A stretch of DNA of 64,000 bases from Rhipicephalus microplus (lineage: Eukaryota; Arthropoda; Arachnida; Ixodida; Ixodidae). Below, piece by piece: positions 46,911 through 57,079 of the stretch. Numbering within the stretch: the first letter of the stretch is position 1; every line of letters starts with the position of its first letter. A model generated the notes under the pieces. The model ran no database searches. It worked only from the letters and a program-made list of their open reading frames with translations, and had not been told where the DNA came from. The translations under genes and the position numbers were made by a program. The DNA lies in NCBI RefSeq assembly GCF_043290135.1, contig NW_027464588.1, positions 3,423,501 through 3,487,500 on the forward strand, written 5' to 3'.

Positions 46911-47656
46911 GAATTGATGTCACAAACAAAACCATTCTTGACAGACTGAAGGCCGTCACGCAGCTCGAAAGTATCTCAGTTCACACGTTCCTCGCTCATG
47001 GGAAAGGAACAACGACTGGCGTGATAAATGACGTCGACGCTGATATCAGGGACGCTGACCTCCAGAATCTTGTGACGTCGACAGTCACAATCGTAACCAT
47101 ACGCCGCTTCGGGCAGTCTCGCTGCATCAAACTAGTATTTGATTCTGAGACTCTGCCTCCTAGCGTGAAGGTTGGATACGTGAGACATCCCGTGCGCCTT
47201 CACGTGCCACGGCCTTCGCAGTGTCACAGGTACTGCAAGTTGGGACACGTCAGTGCAGTGTGCAAAAGTGAGACAACTTGTCAGTGGTGCGGCGGTTCTC
47301 ATACGGTGAAAAACTGCGATAATGCTGTTCCATTGAAATGTCCAAACTGTTCTGGTGCACATGAAGCAACGTCGAAGGAGTGCCCGAAAATCAAAGAAGA
47401 AATTCGCGCCCTGCGCAAGACGGTCAGAGACAAACCGCACACAGAGAGGCTGTCACTTCCATTCGCCGACACAGACGTCGTTCAAAACGTAGGCACCAGC
47501 GAAAGCATAGTGCACATAGGAGTGATGAGTCACCATCAGCAACAGATGAACATACGCGTGCGCATTATCAGGCCGCATACCCATGTACGCACCACGTCCC
47601 AGGGATGCAGAAGGTGGACCAACGCTTGCGTTACACGCCGATGCTTGAGATACTGA
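46911..47656 (+). pseudogene. LINE ORF1 with CCHC knuckles, copy B
   Basis: The homologous reading starts before ATG 47,021 ('LDRLKAVTQLESISVHTFLA'), so the ORF is 5'-truncated by the junction. Downstream are 'CHRYCKLGHVSAVC', 'CQWCGGSHTVKNC' and 'CPNCSGAHEATSKEC', zinc knuckles as in ORF1 proteins of I/Jockey-type LINEs, which bind the element RNA. The frame degenerates after about 47,440 and stops at 47,656. Confidence 0.82.
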
Positions 47657-47908
47657 GTGGCCTTCGCTACCGACCGGACCAATAAAAAAGACCCTATCGT
47701 GGGCTGCAAGTTCAAAGAGGGCGGAAAATGATGGGCAAGACACTGAGAAGAACCAAACTATGCTGAAGCATCTACTAAAACTTATTCGTGCCATTCTCAA
47801 CGAGCTACACGCGCCGGGTGCGAAAACAGCAGTGCAGATCCTCAACGGGCTGAAACCGCTACTGCTGGCCCTTCCATAAACAATAAGCCGAATTTCTTCG
47901 ATGAGCAT

Positions 47909-48547
47909 GTGTGCACCTCTACCTCTGGTATAATGCAGTGGAACGCACGAGGCTTGCGAAGCCGATTGTCTGACTTTCGACAACGGATGTTTAAATACAG
48001 ATTTCCGTTGGTTGTTATATGTGAGCCGAATATGATGTCGTCGTTTCGGATTTCCGGATACGTCACTTTGTGGTCACGCGACGATCGAAATACGAGCAAA
48101 GTAATTATATGCGTACGTCGAGATTTAACGTACATGAGGCATGCCGTGGCTCCTCATGCTTCTAACGACTATATTTGCCGATCTATAAAGCACAAGCGAC
48201 GTTTAATATCAATCCTTGGGAGATACATTCCTCCTAGAAGCCACGTGGACTGTTCTCATCTCTTGTCTGTGCTCCAAGCTTGCGCTGGACCACATGCATT
48301 AGCTGGGGATTTTAATGCACATCTTGCCATGTGGGGTTCTGCCTCAATAAACACCTGCGGTAGGGACATTGCCGATTCTGCACTCAATCAGGGCCTGATG
48401 TGCATTAACAATGGCTCACCTACTTACCCCCGTGGCGCATCGTACAGCAGCTGTCTGGACGTATGTTTTGTGAGCAGAAGTTTCTTGCCTACCACCTGTT
48501 GGTTCGTAGACGTTGAAACACATGGATGTGACCATCTCCCTACATAA
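47909..48547 (+). CDS. LINE AP-endonuclease, copy B
   Basis: 212 codons without a stop. Motifs in order: 'IMQWNARGL' (N), 'VVICEPN' (E), 'LISILGRYIPP' (Y), 'LAGDFNAHLAMWGS' (D, N), 'SSCLDVCFVS' (S-x-L-D) and 'GCDHLP' (D-H), so all main active-site positions of the APE-type endonuclease can be read. The domain would nick target DNA to prime reverse transcription, normally as part of one ORF2 protein. Here it ends in TAA, and the RT lies in later frames, so it is a domain remnant and not an independent gene. Confidence 0.82.
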   Translation: MCTSTSGIMQWNARGLRSRLSDFRQRMFKYRFPLVVICEPNMMSSFRISGYVTLWSRDDRNTSKVIICVRRDLTYMRHAVAPHASNDYICRSIKHKRRLISILGRYIPPRSHVDCSHLLSVLQACAGPHALAGDFNAHLAMWGSASINTCGRDIADSALNQGLMCINNGSPTYPRGASYSSCLDVCFVSRSFLPTTCWFVDVETHGCDHLPT

Positions 48548-49053
48548 ATACAGCTAAAATGATTCCGTTGTTCGACTCCCCTGCCTGTGAAAAGCGTAGA
48601 CTGGCCAGGATTCTAAGCTTCTGTGAATGCTCAGTGCGGGAACATTCAATCTATATCTGAAATAGAAAGCCTCATTGCATCAGCCTTAGTAACGCATACG
48701 AAACTTGTGACTGTTTCGCTACCGAGATCACAACTTGACGCACAATATGAACACCTTCGCGCAATTTGTCGCCGGACAGAGAGGAAACACAGGAGGACGA
48801 AATCGCCATCTCACCTATTTACAGCACGGCAAACACAACGACATGTATTGTGACACCTTGATAAGCTCGATAGGCAACGGTGGAGGGTATTATGTGGTTC
48901 TCTTGATCCCAGAAAACCCCTGTCTCGATAATGGCAAGCTGTCCGAAGCCTTCAAACGCCCACGCAGCAGTTGTCTCTTTCTGAGCTTTGTCTTTAAAGC
49001 AAGGTTGACCTGAAGTAGAGGTTGCAGAAGATTACTGCCATTTACTCGTAGGT

Positions 49054-50519
49054 ATGTCCTCCTCACCCATATCACCTTCGTGTTTAGCTTCACCGCCATC
49101 CAGCGAAGATCACCTCGACTTGCCGTTCACAATGCACGAACTTGACGCTGCGATTTCTGTGTCCCGACGATCATCCGCACCAGGGCCTGCCGGAATTACT
49201 TATTCGGCGCTATATCACCTCAGCCAGGAAGCAAGTCAGGAAGCAAGTCAGTCAACTCTCTGGGACTGTCGCTGTTTCCCACAACTCTACGTGGGAAACA
49301 GCGACAGTCCCAGAGAGTTGGAAATGCAGCTGCATAGTGGCCTTACTGAAACCAGGCAAATGTTCACATGAGTTGTCTTCTTATAGAACCATTGCCCTAG
49401 CCAGTTGCATCGATAAGGTGATGGAACGCATGGTGCTGGCAAGATTGGAATGGCTGCTGAAGAATAATGTCGGCTTACCAGATCTTGTAAATGGCTTCCG
49501 TAGAGGTCGATCATCTATAGACGGTGTTGTAGACCTAGTTTCTTTTGTTGAAAAGGAAAGACAACGACGAAGATTGGTAGGGGCTATTTTATTAGATATA
49601 AAGGGCACGTACGATAGCGTCCATTATGAGGTCATTCTTGACGCACTTGAAGACATCGGTGTAGGTGGCCAACTACACGCGTGGATAGTGAGTTCTCTCA
49701 GAGGACGTACCATTTTTATGTCGACATGTGACGATGACACGGCCAGGCACCTCGTAAGCCGTGGAGTTCCGCAAGGCGCCGTCCTGAATCCCATGCTTTT
49801 TAACATAGCACTCATTTGCCTTGAATCTGAGCTTCCCGACGTTGTCAAAATCAATGCGTATGTAAACGACATATGCACATGGGCATCTGGAGCAACGCGA
49901 GCGAACTGTGAGCAAGGTTACAACAAGGCACATCAATAATATCTAAGTACTTGCGTCGTAAGGGCCTGGAACTTTCAATTGCAAAATGTGTTGCATTGGC
50001 ATTTACAAAGAAATCAATGTCACGGTACCCAATCTTCGCTCACGGAGCAGTCATTCCCGCGGTCAAGCACCACCGTTATTTAGAGGTCGTCATTGATCGT
50101 AACCTGTCCTGGTCAAAGCATGTGACTATGCTACGGAACAAACTAATCAGTTTTGTGTATGTTCTTCGTGTTATAGCAGGGCTGAGATGGGGCCCTTTTG
50201 AGAAAAGTCTTTTCAGTTATACAAGGCATTGTTTGGGGGCTATATACGGTACAGCTCACCTGTACTTTCCAGCAAGCGGGCAACGTGCCTTCGTACTTTA
50301 GAAAGCCTTCAGGCACGAGCACTGAGAATATGCCTTGGCCTGCCACGGTGCACCTCAACCTCTGGCACTATAGAGGAGTCCCACACCTACCCTATACAGG
50401 TTTACACGTCCTGTGAGCCTCTTCGAGTGCACCTTCGTCTGCTGACCCGACATGCACAACACTCGTTGTCCTCGCTACAAGTGGACCGACCAGGCTGTAC
50501 CTATTCGCGATGCCTCTAG
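49054..50519 (+). pseudogene. LINE reverse transcriptase, copy B
   Basis: 49,054-49,371 and 49,142-49,939 share the RT start: 'SSAPGPAGITYSAL' is in the first frame, and the second resumes at 'NSTWETATVPESWKCSCI'. The frame jump is caused by a templated inverted insertion at 49,253-49,282. Later motifs are 'LLDIKGTYDSV' and 'SRGVPQGAVLNPMLFNIAL'. The catalytic box is YVND at 49,859-49,870, as in copy A. The thumb part is at 49,951-50,519, with one further break at about 50,212 (a two-base loss against copy A). Confidence 0.86.
49253..49320. repeat. 30-bp perfect inverted repeat, 8-nt loop
   Basis: 49,253-49,282 ('caactctctgggactgtcgc...') is the exact reverse complement of 49,291-49,320 ('...gcgacagtcccagagagttg'), with the loop 'aactctac'. 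In copy A the right arm is present but the left arm position holds unrelated 'ggctctcttgtcgttct'. A 12-bp tandem 'ggaagcaagtca' precedes it. Confidence 0.95.
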
Positions 50520-50531
50520 ACGCATAGACAC

Positions 50532-51552
50532 ATGATCCCTTCAGGCTTTGCACCTGCCGTAATCCCTGCAGTGCCTCCATGGACATTGACTAAACCGCAG
50601 GCATGCCTTCACATACATGGAATTTCGCATAAATCGCGTGCTTCTTATATTGCCCTCAAGCAACTTGCCTTGGCACATTTGGATGACCGATACAGTGACT
50701 GTGTGCACATTTACACCGATGGATCCGTAACTTCATCCGCCTCAGCTGCAGCCTTCGTGATCCCTCAACTCGGTATTTCCCAACAGTACAAATTAGATCA
50801 CTGGTCAGCTGCGACAGCTGCACAACTTGTTGCTATACAGGAAGCCTTAAAGTTTGTGAATGACCAAGCACCGCCTAAATGGGCGATTCTGTATGATGCA
50901 AAATTAGCGCTTCAAGCTATCCATTGTTGCTCAAGAAGAGGCCAATTTTATGAGTTAGCGTTAGGAATCGTCCAAGCACTTGATTACACTCCAATGGATT
51001 CCTGGACACTGCGGCCTGGTTGGCAACGAAACAGCCGATAGCGAAGCAAGAGCGGCAATATACAACACTCCCATGTACGTCAAGATACCGTATTCGCGAA
51101 GGGACGTCAACGCATTCTTGAGATCGCTCATGCGTGAATGCGCTGCCACTTACTGGTCGCTACCAGATCACCGGAACAAGCGTTTGCGGGAAACAGACCC
51201 CAGTATGATCTTTCGTCTTCCAGATAAAATCAGCCGAAGACATGCAAATATACTGCACCGGATTCGCCTGGGCGTCGCATTCACTCGCCACTACACCAAC
51301 CTAATCGGCCGTGCGGACTGCTCGAATTGTGAGCGCTGCCAAGTGTGCGAAAGTTTAGCTCACATATTTTATGACTGTGCATTATACGTGGTGCAAAGAA
51401 AAATGCTAACTACAACGTTAACAAGCATCGGACGAACGCCAATAAGTGAAAGCCACATATTGTCAGCAATGAACGGCCAAACAGTGTCAAAAACTGCTAC
51501 AAAGGCAGTTTTGGACTTTATAAAAAGCACTGGACTAGATACTAGACTGTAG
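50532..51552 (+). pseudogene. LINE RNase H and cysteine-rich tail, copy B
   Basis: 50,532-51,041 is open: 'HIYTDGSVTSSASAAAFVIP' with the first Asp, then 'ATAAQLVAIQEAL', where the usual catalytic Glu (A-E-L) reads Gln, then 'AILYDAKLALQAIH' with the third acid. A frameshift near 50,985 leads to 50,980-51,552 with 'QWIPGHCGLVGNETAD' and the tail 'CSNCERCQVCESLAHIFYDC' (one Cys of copy A is Tyr here). Confidence 0.84.
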
Positions 51553-52349
51553 GGTACTACGCTAAGTGGCTGCTGTACATACGCACCACCTCTTCTTGTC
51601 CAAATCATCACCCTTTATTACTCTTTCCTTCACCCTTCCCTTATCCCCAGTGTTGAGTAGCAGGCTAGAGCGAACTAGCTCAGGCCGACCTCTCTGCCTT
51701 ATAGTAAGTTGTCTCTCTCTCTCTCCCTGCCTGCATAGTATAGTGAGCGAGTAAAAACTTTACTGTAGACCAAAAGTGGCAGAGGCTACAGGGCCGGACG
51801 TGGCGCTAGCTCAGCCAGGTGGCTCCACAAAGGAAGGGGCCGGAAACTGAGTGTGATGCTTTGTAATACAATTCGACATGCCCCATCAAAAATTAGCTCG
51901 TTTTTTCGCACGTTAAATCACAGTATAAATGGTACCTCTCGAGCCACCATGTTGTGCATGCACAGAGCTTCCGTGTCCTGGAACTTCTTGGTCCCGTGGC
52001 TGGGCAGCGCCGGTGAGCGGCACATCACCACCATTTCTCCGCTCTCGTTCTGAAAGATTGAGAGCCGGATAACCGATGCGCGCCAAAGAAACATTGAGAC
52101 GTCGAATTGGACAAAACGTGTCAAGTGACACTGAGAAGAAGTGGGTGCACTAAAGTTCTCTGGACGCCTGGCAGGGTACGGTATTAACACGTAATTCGAA
52201 GGTCGGTCATCGGTGGGTTCTCCACCGATGATAAGTTACTTTTCTTTTTTTCGTCTTCCTTATTTATTTACTTCTACGTCAGAATCAGTACACATAGGTT
52301 AAAACCAAGAAGTTATGACCCTTTTAATTCATGCCTTTTATATAATATC

Positions 52350-52450
52350 CCCCACGTGATCGAAATTTCTGGATTTCTCCGCTACTGCGTCTTTGATAAT
52401 CATATGGTGGTTTTGGGACGTTAAATCTCACATATAATTCATTCAATGAT
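52350..52450 (+). repeat. SINE 3' tail remnant, duplicated copy
   Basis: Partner of 3,948-4,050, with 'atcgaaatttctgg' and 'ggttttgggacgttaaatc'. Confidence 0.75.
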
Positions 52451-52759
52451 TTAAACCTTTTATAGTTGTGGCTTTAGACACAATGGGTACCTAGATACTT
52501 GCAACTTCTTTCGTTTAAATTGGCAAACTTAAGGACAACTGTAACCAGTCACGATCCGTGCATCGTAATACGTGAAATTGGAAGGTTGAGAAGATTACAA
52601 TGTTGGAATACCGGCTCCAGTCTCACTTGTGCCGTACGCGGTGGAGTTTGAGTGGGTCATTGTCAGTTTATTTCTTTATACGTTTATTCCTTGAGATGAA
52701 GTTTCGAAAAAAAATAAACTTATGCAGAATGATTTAAATAATGTAGCCAAATACGTTAT

Positions 52760-54880
52760 AGTGCTTGTGTTCTCTTCAGGCAAGTCGATTTATTCACATA
52801 TATAGGACAAAGATAAGCACCAGGTTAACACGTAGAGAAAGTCGTAATGCGACGCGAAAGCCCAGCCCAAGTGGGGCGCGTAACGTGCCCTGGATAGTCG
52901 TAAGTCACATACCTTTTTCACGTCTGGATAGAGGCGTCTGGTGTGGCATGCTAGGATCTGAAAAAAAAGAGAAAGAGTTCAGGCTTTACAGTTTTTGCAG
53001 AATTACCAACCAAGTGCATTATCACGCGGTTGTTATTGTAAGTATAGTCCTTGACTTGATTACATATACTCACCATAAAACTGCTAAAATAATATAGTTA
53101 ATCTCCAAGGTAACATTTTGATATCTGTTTTTTAATGCTAATCTAAATAAACTGCGCACAAACGGCGAAGTCGTGATGACTGCATGTTCATGGCTGATGA
53201 AACATGATTGCTTCTGATGTGGCAAGGTGTTCATGGAGAATCTTCAGCGAAGCTTCAGGATAAACAAAGAAAATAAAAAGTGTAAATAGGACATTTTCTA
53301 CAGACGTTTTCTCCACGAGCCTTTTAATGACACGTTTTATCGCGTCCTATACATTTCTTGTACGATAGTGCGACTTTGAGTTAATGAATAGTAGTCGGAC
53401 GTAGCGGAGTATTGGATAGCTGTTGATGTGTTTGGAAACATGAACTTTGAAAAATATTGGCCCGGTATCTGCTTGTTACACCGCAAATGTCGTCGAAAGA
53501 CGATAGTCTTGCGTCTGGAGAGAGTGAACAAAACTTTTATTTGATGTTCAATGGAGAAAACGGGTAAATAGTATTCTGGAGGTGCTGCGTTAGAGTGCCT
53601 CGAGCGTGCAGTGTTGGTGAACAAGCGCATCGAGACACGTCACACGTGAGACATGAGCGCTATCTGACAATTATCTTGTAAAAAGAAGCACGTGGCCTGC
53701 GCGCCCGTCTCGGAGGCGATAAAGTGTAGAACGCAAGGTGATCGGAAGGTGTCACAACCATGTCGTCTTAGCAAAGCGTTGAAACACTTGCCTTTTCGTT
53801 CAAGCGTTTCATTATCAGCGCAGCGTGATGAATGATATAGTCCTTGGAATTACTTATGTATTCTTTTTCTAGTATATAGACACACATGCAGAATATTGAC
53901 ATGTTATGGTGTCTCATATGTGCGCAATAATTACTTTTCAATTGACAATGTTGCAAGTAAGAACACTGAAACATGAGCAATATTGGTGGGCGCTGCAGAT
54001 TGGCTCGGCCGTTTGGGGCATCGTTTGATTCCGTTTCAAACATTGTTATCATGGAAAAACAGGCAAGCGTACAGACAGACAGACGAAAATTTTTGCTTCA
54101 AAGGTTCGCAAGAAAGACTAAAATTTGAATGCGTACATGAGGCCGAGGACAACAGTGGGTGATGATGACCACAAATTAAAAGAAACAACTCTATTTCTTG
54201 AATTCAATTTGCAGAAGTAGTCGAAATCAGTTATTGTATCTTGCGAGTCTTGTATAACACCATATAAAGCAAATAATAAAGATAGAATGAAATGAAACTA
54301 GAGCATTCTAAGAATTGGAGGAATCAGCGACTTTGTGTTTTCTGCTGGTTTTATGTCTATTTTGCAACGTAAGAAAAATGTTACTTCGGAATAACAGATG
54401 AGCTGATGGAATTTTCGGATCGGGGGCTGCAAGCGGCAAGCCCGGTGCCAAGGTATAGTACATGGTGCCCCCTTTGTCGCCAGCATCTGCTATTTGCATT
54501 GTCCTCATTACACATATGGAGAAATTGGATCATCTTAGCAGAAATGTATCTGTTTTAGACAACACGGTGAAGTGTAAATACGACGAGACAGCTGCTAACA
54601 GCCATATTCGCGCACACAAGAAACTGTAATTAAACATCGGTTGCAATTATTGACACCACGGTTGGTTTACATTCAGCACTGCAAGCTCAGTTATAAAATA
54701 TACTACAGACTTTTCAGCATATTGAATAATGCTGCGGATGCCAGAAACAAATAAACAAAGAATATTTAGGACACACGGCTTTATGTATTCAACAGCTAAA
54801 GCATTATTGCGTTCTTTAGGGCTACGCGCATTTCGGAACATCTGTGTTCAGCTGCGCTAGCAACACATAAGTGACGACGA
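52760..54880. other. Unique AT-rich DNA, no supported gene
   Basis: Starts at the break of the direct duplication. Frames of up to 110 codons (52,765-53,097 plus) show no recognisable motif. A short GACA run lies near 54,070. Since the host exons lie just beyond, part of this may be 3' flank of that gene. Confidence 0.45.
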
Positions 54881-54897
54881 ATTTGTTGTTAAGTTAC

Positions 54898-54903
54898 TTT
54901 ATT
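54898..54903 (-). promoter_or_regulatory. Polyadenylation signal of candidate host gene
   Basis: AATAAA on the minus strand, about 130 bases after the stop codon at 55,030, at a normal distance for a short 3' UTR. Confidence 0.55.
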
Positions 54904-55029
54904 CTTTGTATCTCGTATTTTCTCGCTCTCTTTTTCTTTTTTTCCTGGCGTAGTATACCCAAATAGATTTATATCTAGCAAGCCTCCTTGCAATCTCTTT
55001 CTCGGAATCTTGCTCTTTTCCACAAAAAG

Positions 55030-55194
55030 CTAAGGACAGGTTGCACTATGCTGCAGCTTCGCAAATACTTTTTCTATGGTCGCGTTGTCCATGTACTTCT
55101 CGTACTTTGCGAGCAGCTGGGTCCTCATAGCTTCGTTGGTGGTGTTATCGTACACTTGCCGAGCGCACGCTTGAACCACGCGGAAGTTCTGGAG
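55030..55194 (-). CDS. Candidate host gene, terminal coding exon
   Basis: 54 codons plus TAG. The exon is preceded on the minus strand by the acceptor 'gaatttattcgcag' and begins in phase 0 with L-Q-N-F-R-V-V. The peptide runs to 'KVFAKLQHSATCP' and has two Cys and an amphipathic, helical look. The upstream 38-nt exon ends in the same phase, and a polyadenylation signal follows. I do not recognise the family; a small secreted or lipid-binding-like tick protein is possible but unproven. Being single exons, both could also be a gene relic. Confidence 0.5.
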   Translation of the reverse strand, partial: LQNFRVVQACARQVYDNTTNEAMRTQLLAKYEKYMDNATIEKVFAKLQHSATCP

Positions 55195-55356
55195 CTGCGA
55201 ATAAATTCGGTCAAGAAAGTGAGGTGTATAACGTTTTGACAAACAAATATGTAGTTCAGTCACAGTGCCAGTAACGTAACAAAATACAGTGCATGCTCCT
55301 ATAATATATCACTGCTCGTAATTCCAGCCGAGCAATACAGCACGAGCACCTCTTAC

Positions 55357-55394
55357 CTGTCCTTTGGTGGTTTCGAGATAGACGCAGGTGTGAA
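55357..55394 (-). CDS. Candidate host gene, penultimate mini-exon
   Basis: 38 nt between the acceptor 'ttgtttggctctttcag' and the donor 'gtaagagg' (minus strand). It reads H-T-C-V-Y-L-E-T-T-K-G-Q after a split first codon and joins in frame to the next exon across a 162-nt intron with GT...AG ends. Upstream exons are not visible: the next 8 kb is Gypsy DNA, which may sit in the preceding intron. Confidence 0.45.
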
Positions 55395-55676
55395 CTGAAA
55401 GAGCCAAACAATATATAATCAAAGTTCGCCTTGGAATTTCGTCAACATGGGGACAGATAATATGCTCTGAAACATAGAATTTGTTTATCCCAAGCAAGTT
55501 CTCACTGCCGCCACAACAATATTGCCAAATTGGCACGCAATTTCTCATTCGAGCTCACCTTTACTGTTACTATAAAGGGTAGCAATATCCTAACAAAAAG
55601 TCGCCTGGCATCCAGAATTCTTTAGCCTTAATTCACTGTTGATTAAATTAGAGTTTGTCTATCCAACAGTGCCAAC

Positions 55677-55679
<3 letters not shown>

Positions 55680-55766
<87 letters not shown>
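55680..55766. repeat. (TC)n(TA)n(T)n compound microsatellite
   Basis: TC units, then about 30 TA units, then a T-run that joins the outer end of the Gypsy 3' LTR. Confidence 0.95.
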
Positions 55767-55917
55767 TTTCACGGTAATAAAATCAGTGCAAGTAACAGTG
55801 TAGCAAACTGCGGAACAGCTTCGATCGAGCAGCGCGAGTTCGTCATCACCTTTTCTGCCTCCAAAATACTTCGACACGCACAAGTAATGATGACAATAGC
55901 CACGCAACAGCCAGAAA
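55767..55917 (-). repeat. 3' LTR of Gypsy element 1
   Basis: About 150 bp matching 61,195-61,345. The outermost 'tgtcac' is changed to 'tttcac' by the T-run, and the inner end reads 'ccagaaa' where the other LTR has 'ccagaca'. Confidence 0.87.
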
Positions 55918-56001
55918 CCCCCTATATGCTCGCGTCATTACTCCCCCTCTCGAAAAGCATCGACTCGATGCTTTCAAATGTATGAAGGCAAGAGGAAGTC
56001 T

Positions 56002-57079
56002 TCAGCGTGAGCAATACGGCTTCATCCTAGCCACGTGGACGATGTCCGGCTGGACACCACGACGGGAGACCTGCACGCTGGGCTCTGCGATAACTTCGTA
56101 GTTTACATCGCTGAGGCGCTGAAGAATCCAGTAAGGGCCGAAATAACGACGCAAGAGCTTCTCAGAGCGGCCGCATTGGCGGACGGTACTCCAGAGCCAT
56201 ACTTTTTCTCCGGGGTGGTAGGTGACTTCTCTGTGCCGAAGGCTGTACCTGTGAGCATCGTGTTGTTGCTGAGAGTGAATGCGCAAGCGAGCTAGTTGTC
56301 GAGCTTTTTCGGCCCACTGCGCATACTGGTCAGAATTTTCGGTGGTGGTCGTAAATGCGTCAGGTAAGATTGGCGTCTAACATCGTTGTAACATCGCGGC
56401 TGGGAAGCAGGCGGAAAGGTGTGAATCCCGTAGTTTCTTGCACAGCGGTATTATATGCGAAAGTCACGAAAGGAAAGACAACGTCCTAGTTCCTGTGGTC
56501 TACGTCGACATATTTGAAAATCATGCCTATTGAGGTCTTATTGAGCCGTTCTGTTAATCCATTAGCTTGTGGAAGGTAAGCTGTTGTTTGACGATGTACG
56601 ATGCCGCTGAATGTCATCACTTCTTCCAGTTGTTGCGAAGTGAAGGCCGTGCCTCTGTCTGTTAGAACCACGGCCGGTGCATCATGGTGAAGGACGACAG
56701 CATGAATGAAGAAATCCACGTCATCGCTTGCTGTACCGCGCTGGAGTGCTCGTGTTTCACAATAACGGGTTATATAGCCAGTCGCAATTATTATCCATCA
56801 ATTCCCCGCTGAATTTTTCGGAAAATGACCTAGCAAGTCCGTGACAACTTGTTTAAATGGTTTTCAGAGTGGCTCCACAGGGTGTAAAAGACCAGCAGGT
56901 TTCACGGACGGAGTTTTCCGACGCTGACACTCTCGGCAGGTTTTCACGTAGTGCTTGACCGTACGGTACAGTTTGGGCCAGTAGTACGTGTGGCGCATAC
57001 GTGCCAGAGCACGCGTGAACCCTAAATGCCCGGAAGATGGTTCGTCATGGCACGCCTTAAGGATGTCATCTCGCATCAC
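56002..57079 (-). pseudogene. Integrase, Gypsy element 1
   Basis: Zinc finger at 56,864-57,079: 'HDEPSSGHLGFTRALARMRH' with 'CRECQRRKTPSV'. Core at 56,486-56,719: 'AVVLTDRGTAFTSQQLEEVM' (second Asp) and 'QANGLTERLNKT' (Glu). The first Asp block lies in the gap at 56,720-56,860 and is broken. The C-terminal domain at 56,002-56,286 contains 'PGEKVWLWSTVRQCGRSEKL' and 'YFGPYWILQRLSDVNYEV'. Four separate frames. Confidence 0.83.

Larger units (their letters stand above)
46904..51733 (+). mobile_element. I-like LINE, copy B, nearly full length
   Basis: Order: ORF1 with three CCHC-like knuckles, APE endonuclease, RT, RNase H, cysteine-rich tail, CT-rich 3' end. The 5' end is cut inside ORF1 exactly at the outer edge of the right palindrome arm. 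From 48,378 on it is duplicated at the left end of the window. Fewer stops than copy A in the RNase H part, but the catalytic RT box is also mutated. Confidence 0.87.
48378..52759 (+). repeat. Direct segmental duplication, copy B
   Basis: Partner of 1-4,356. The offset grows from 48,377 to 48,403 because of a net 26-bp gain, most of it in the templated insertion near 49,253. The match ends abruptly at 'caaatacgttat' (52,759). Its left limit cannot be seen, because copy A runs off the window. Confidence 0.93.

Noticed and set aside
54308..54508. Possible further exon of the host gene (minus strand, 66 codons)
   Set aside because: It lies downstream of the stop and poly(A) signal of the candidate gene, and I found no convincing splice pair or protein motif.
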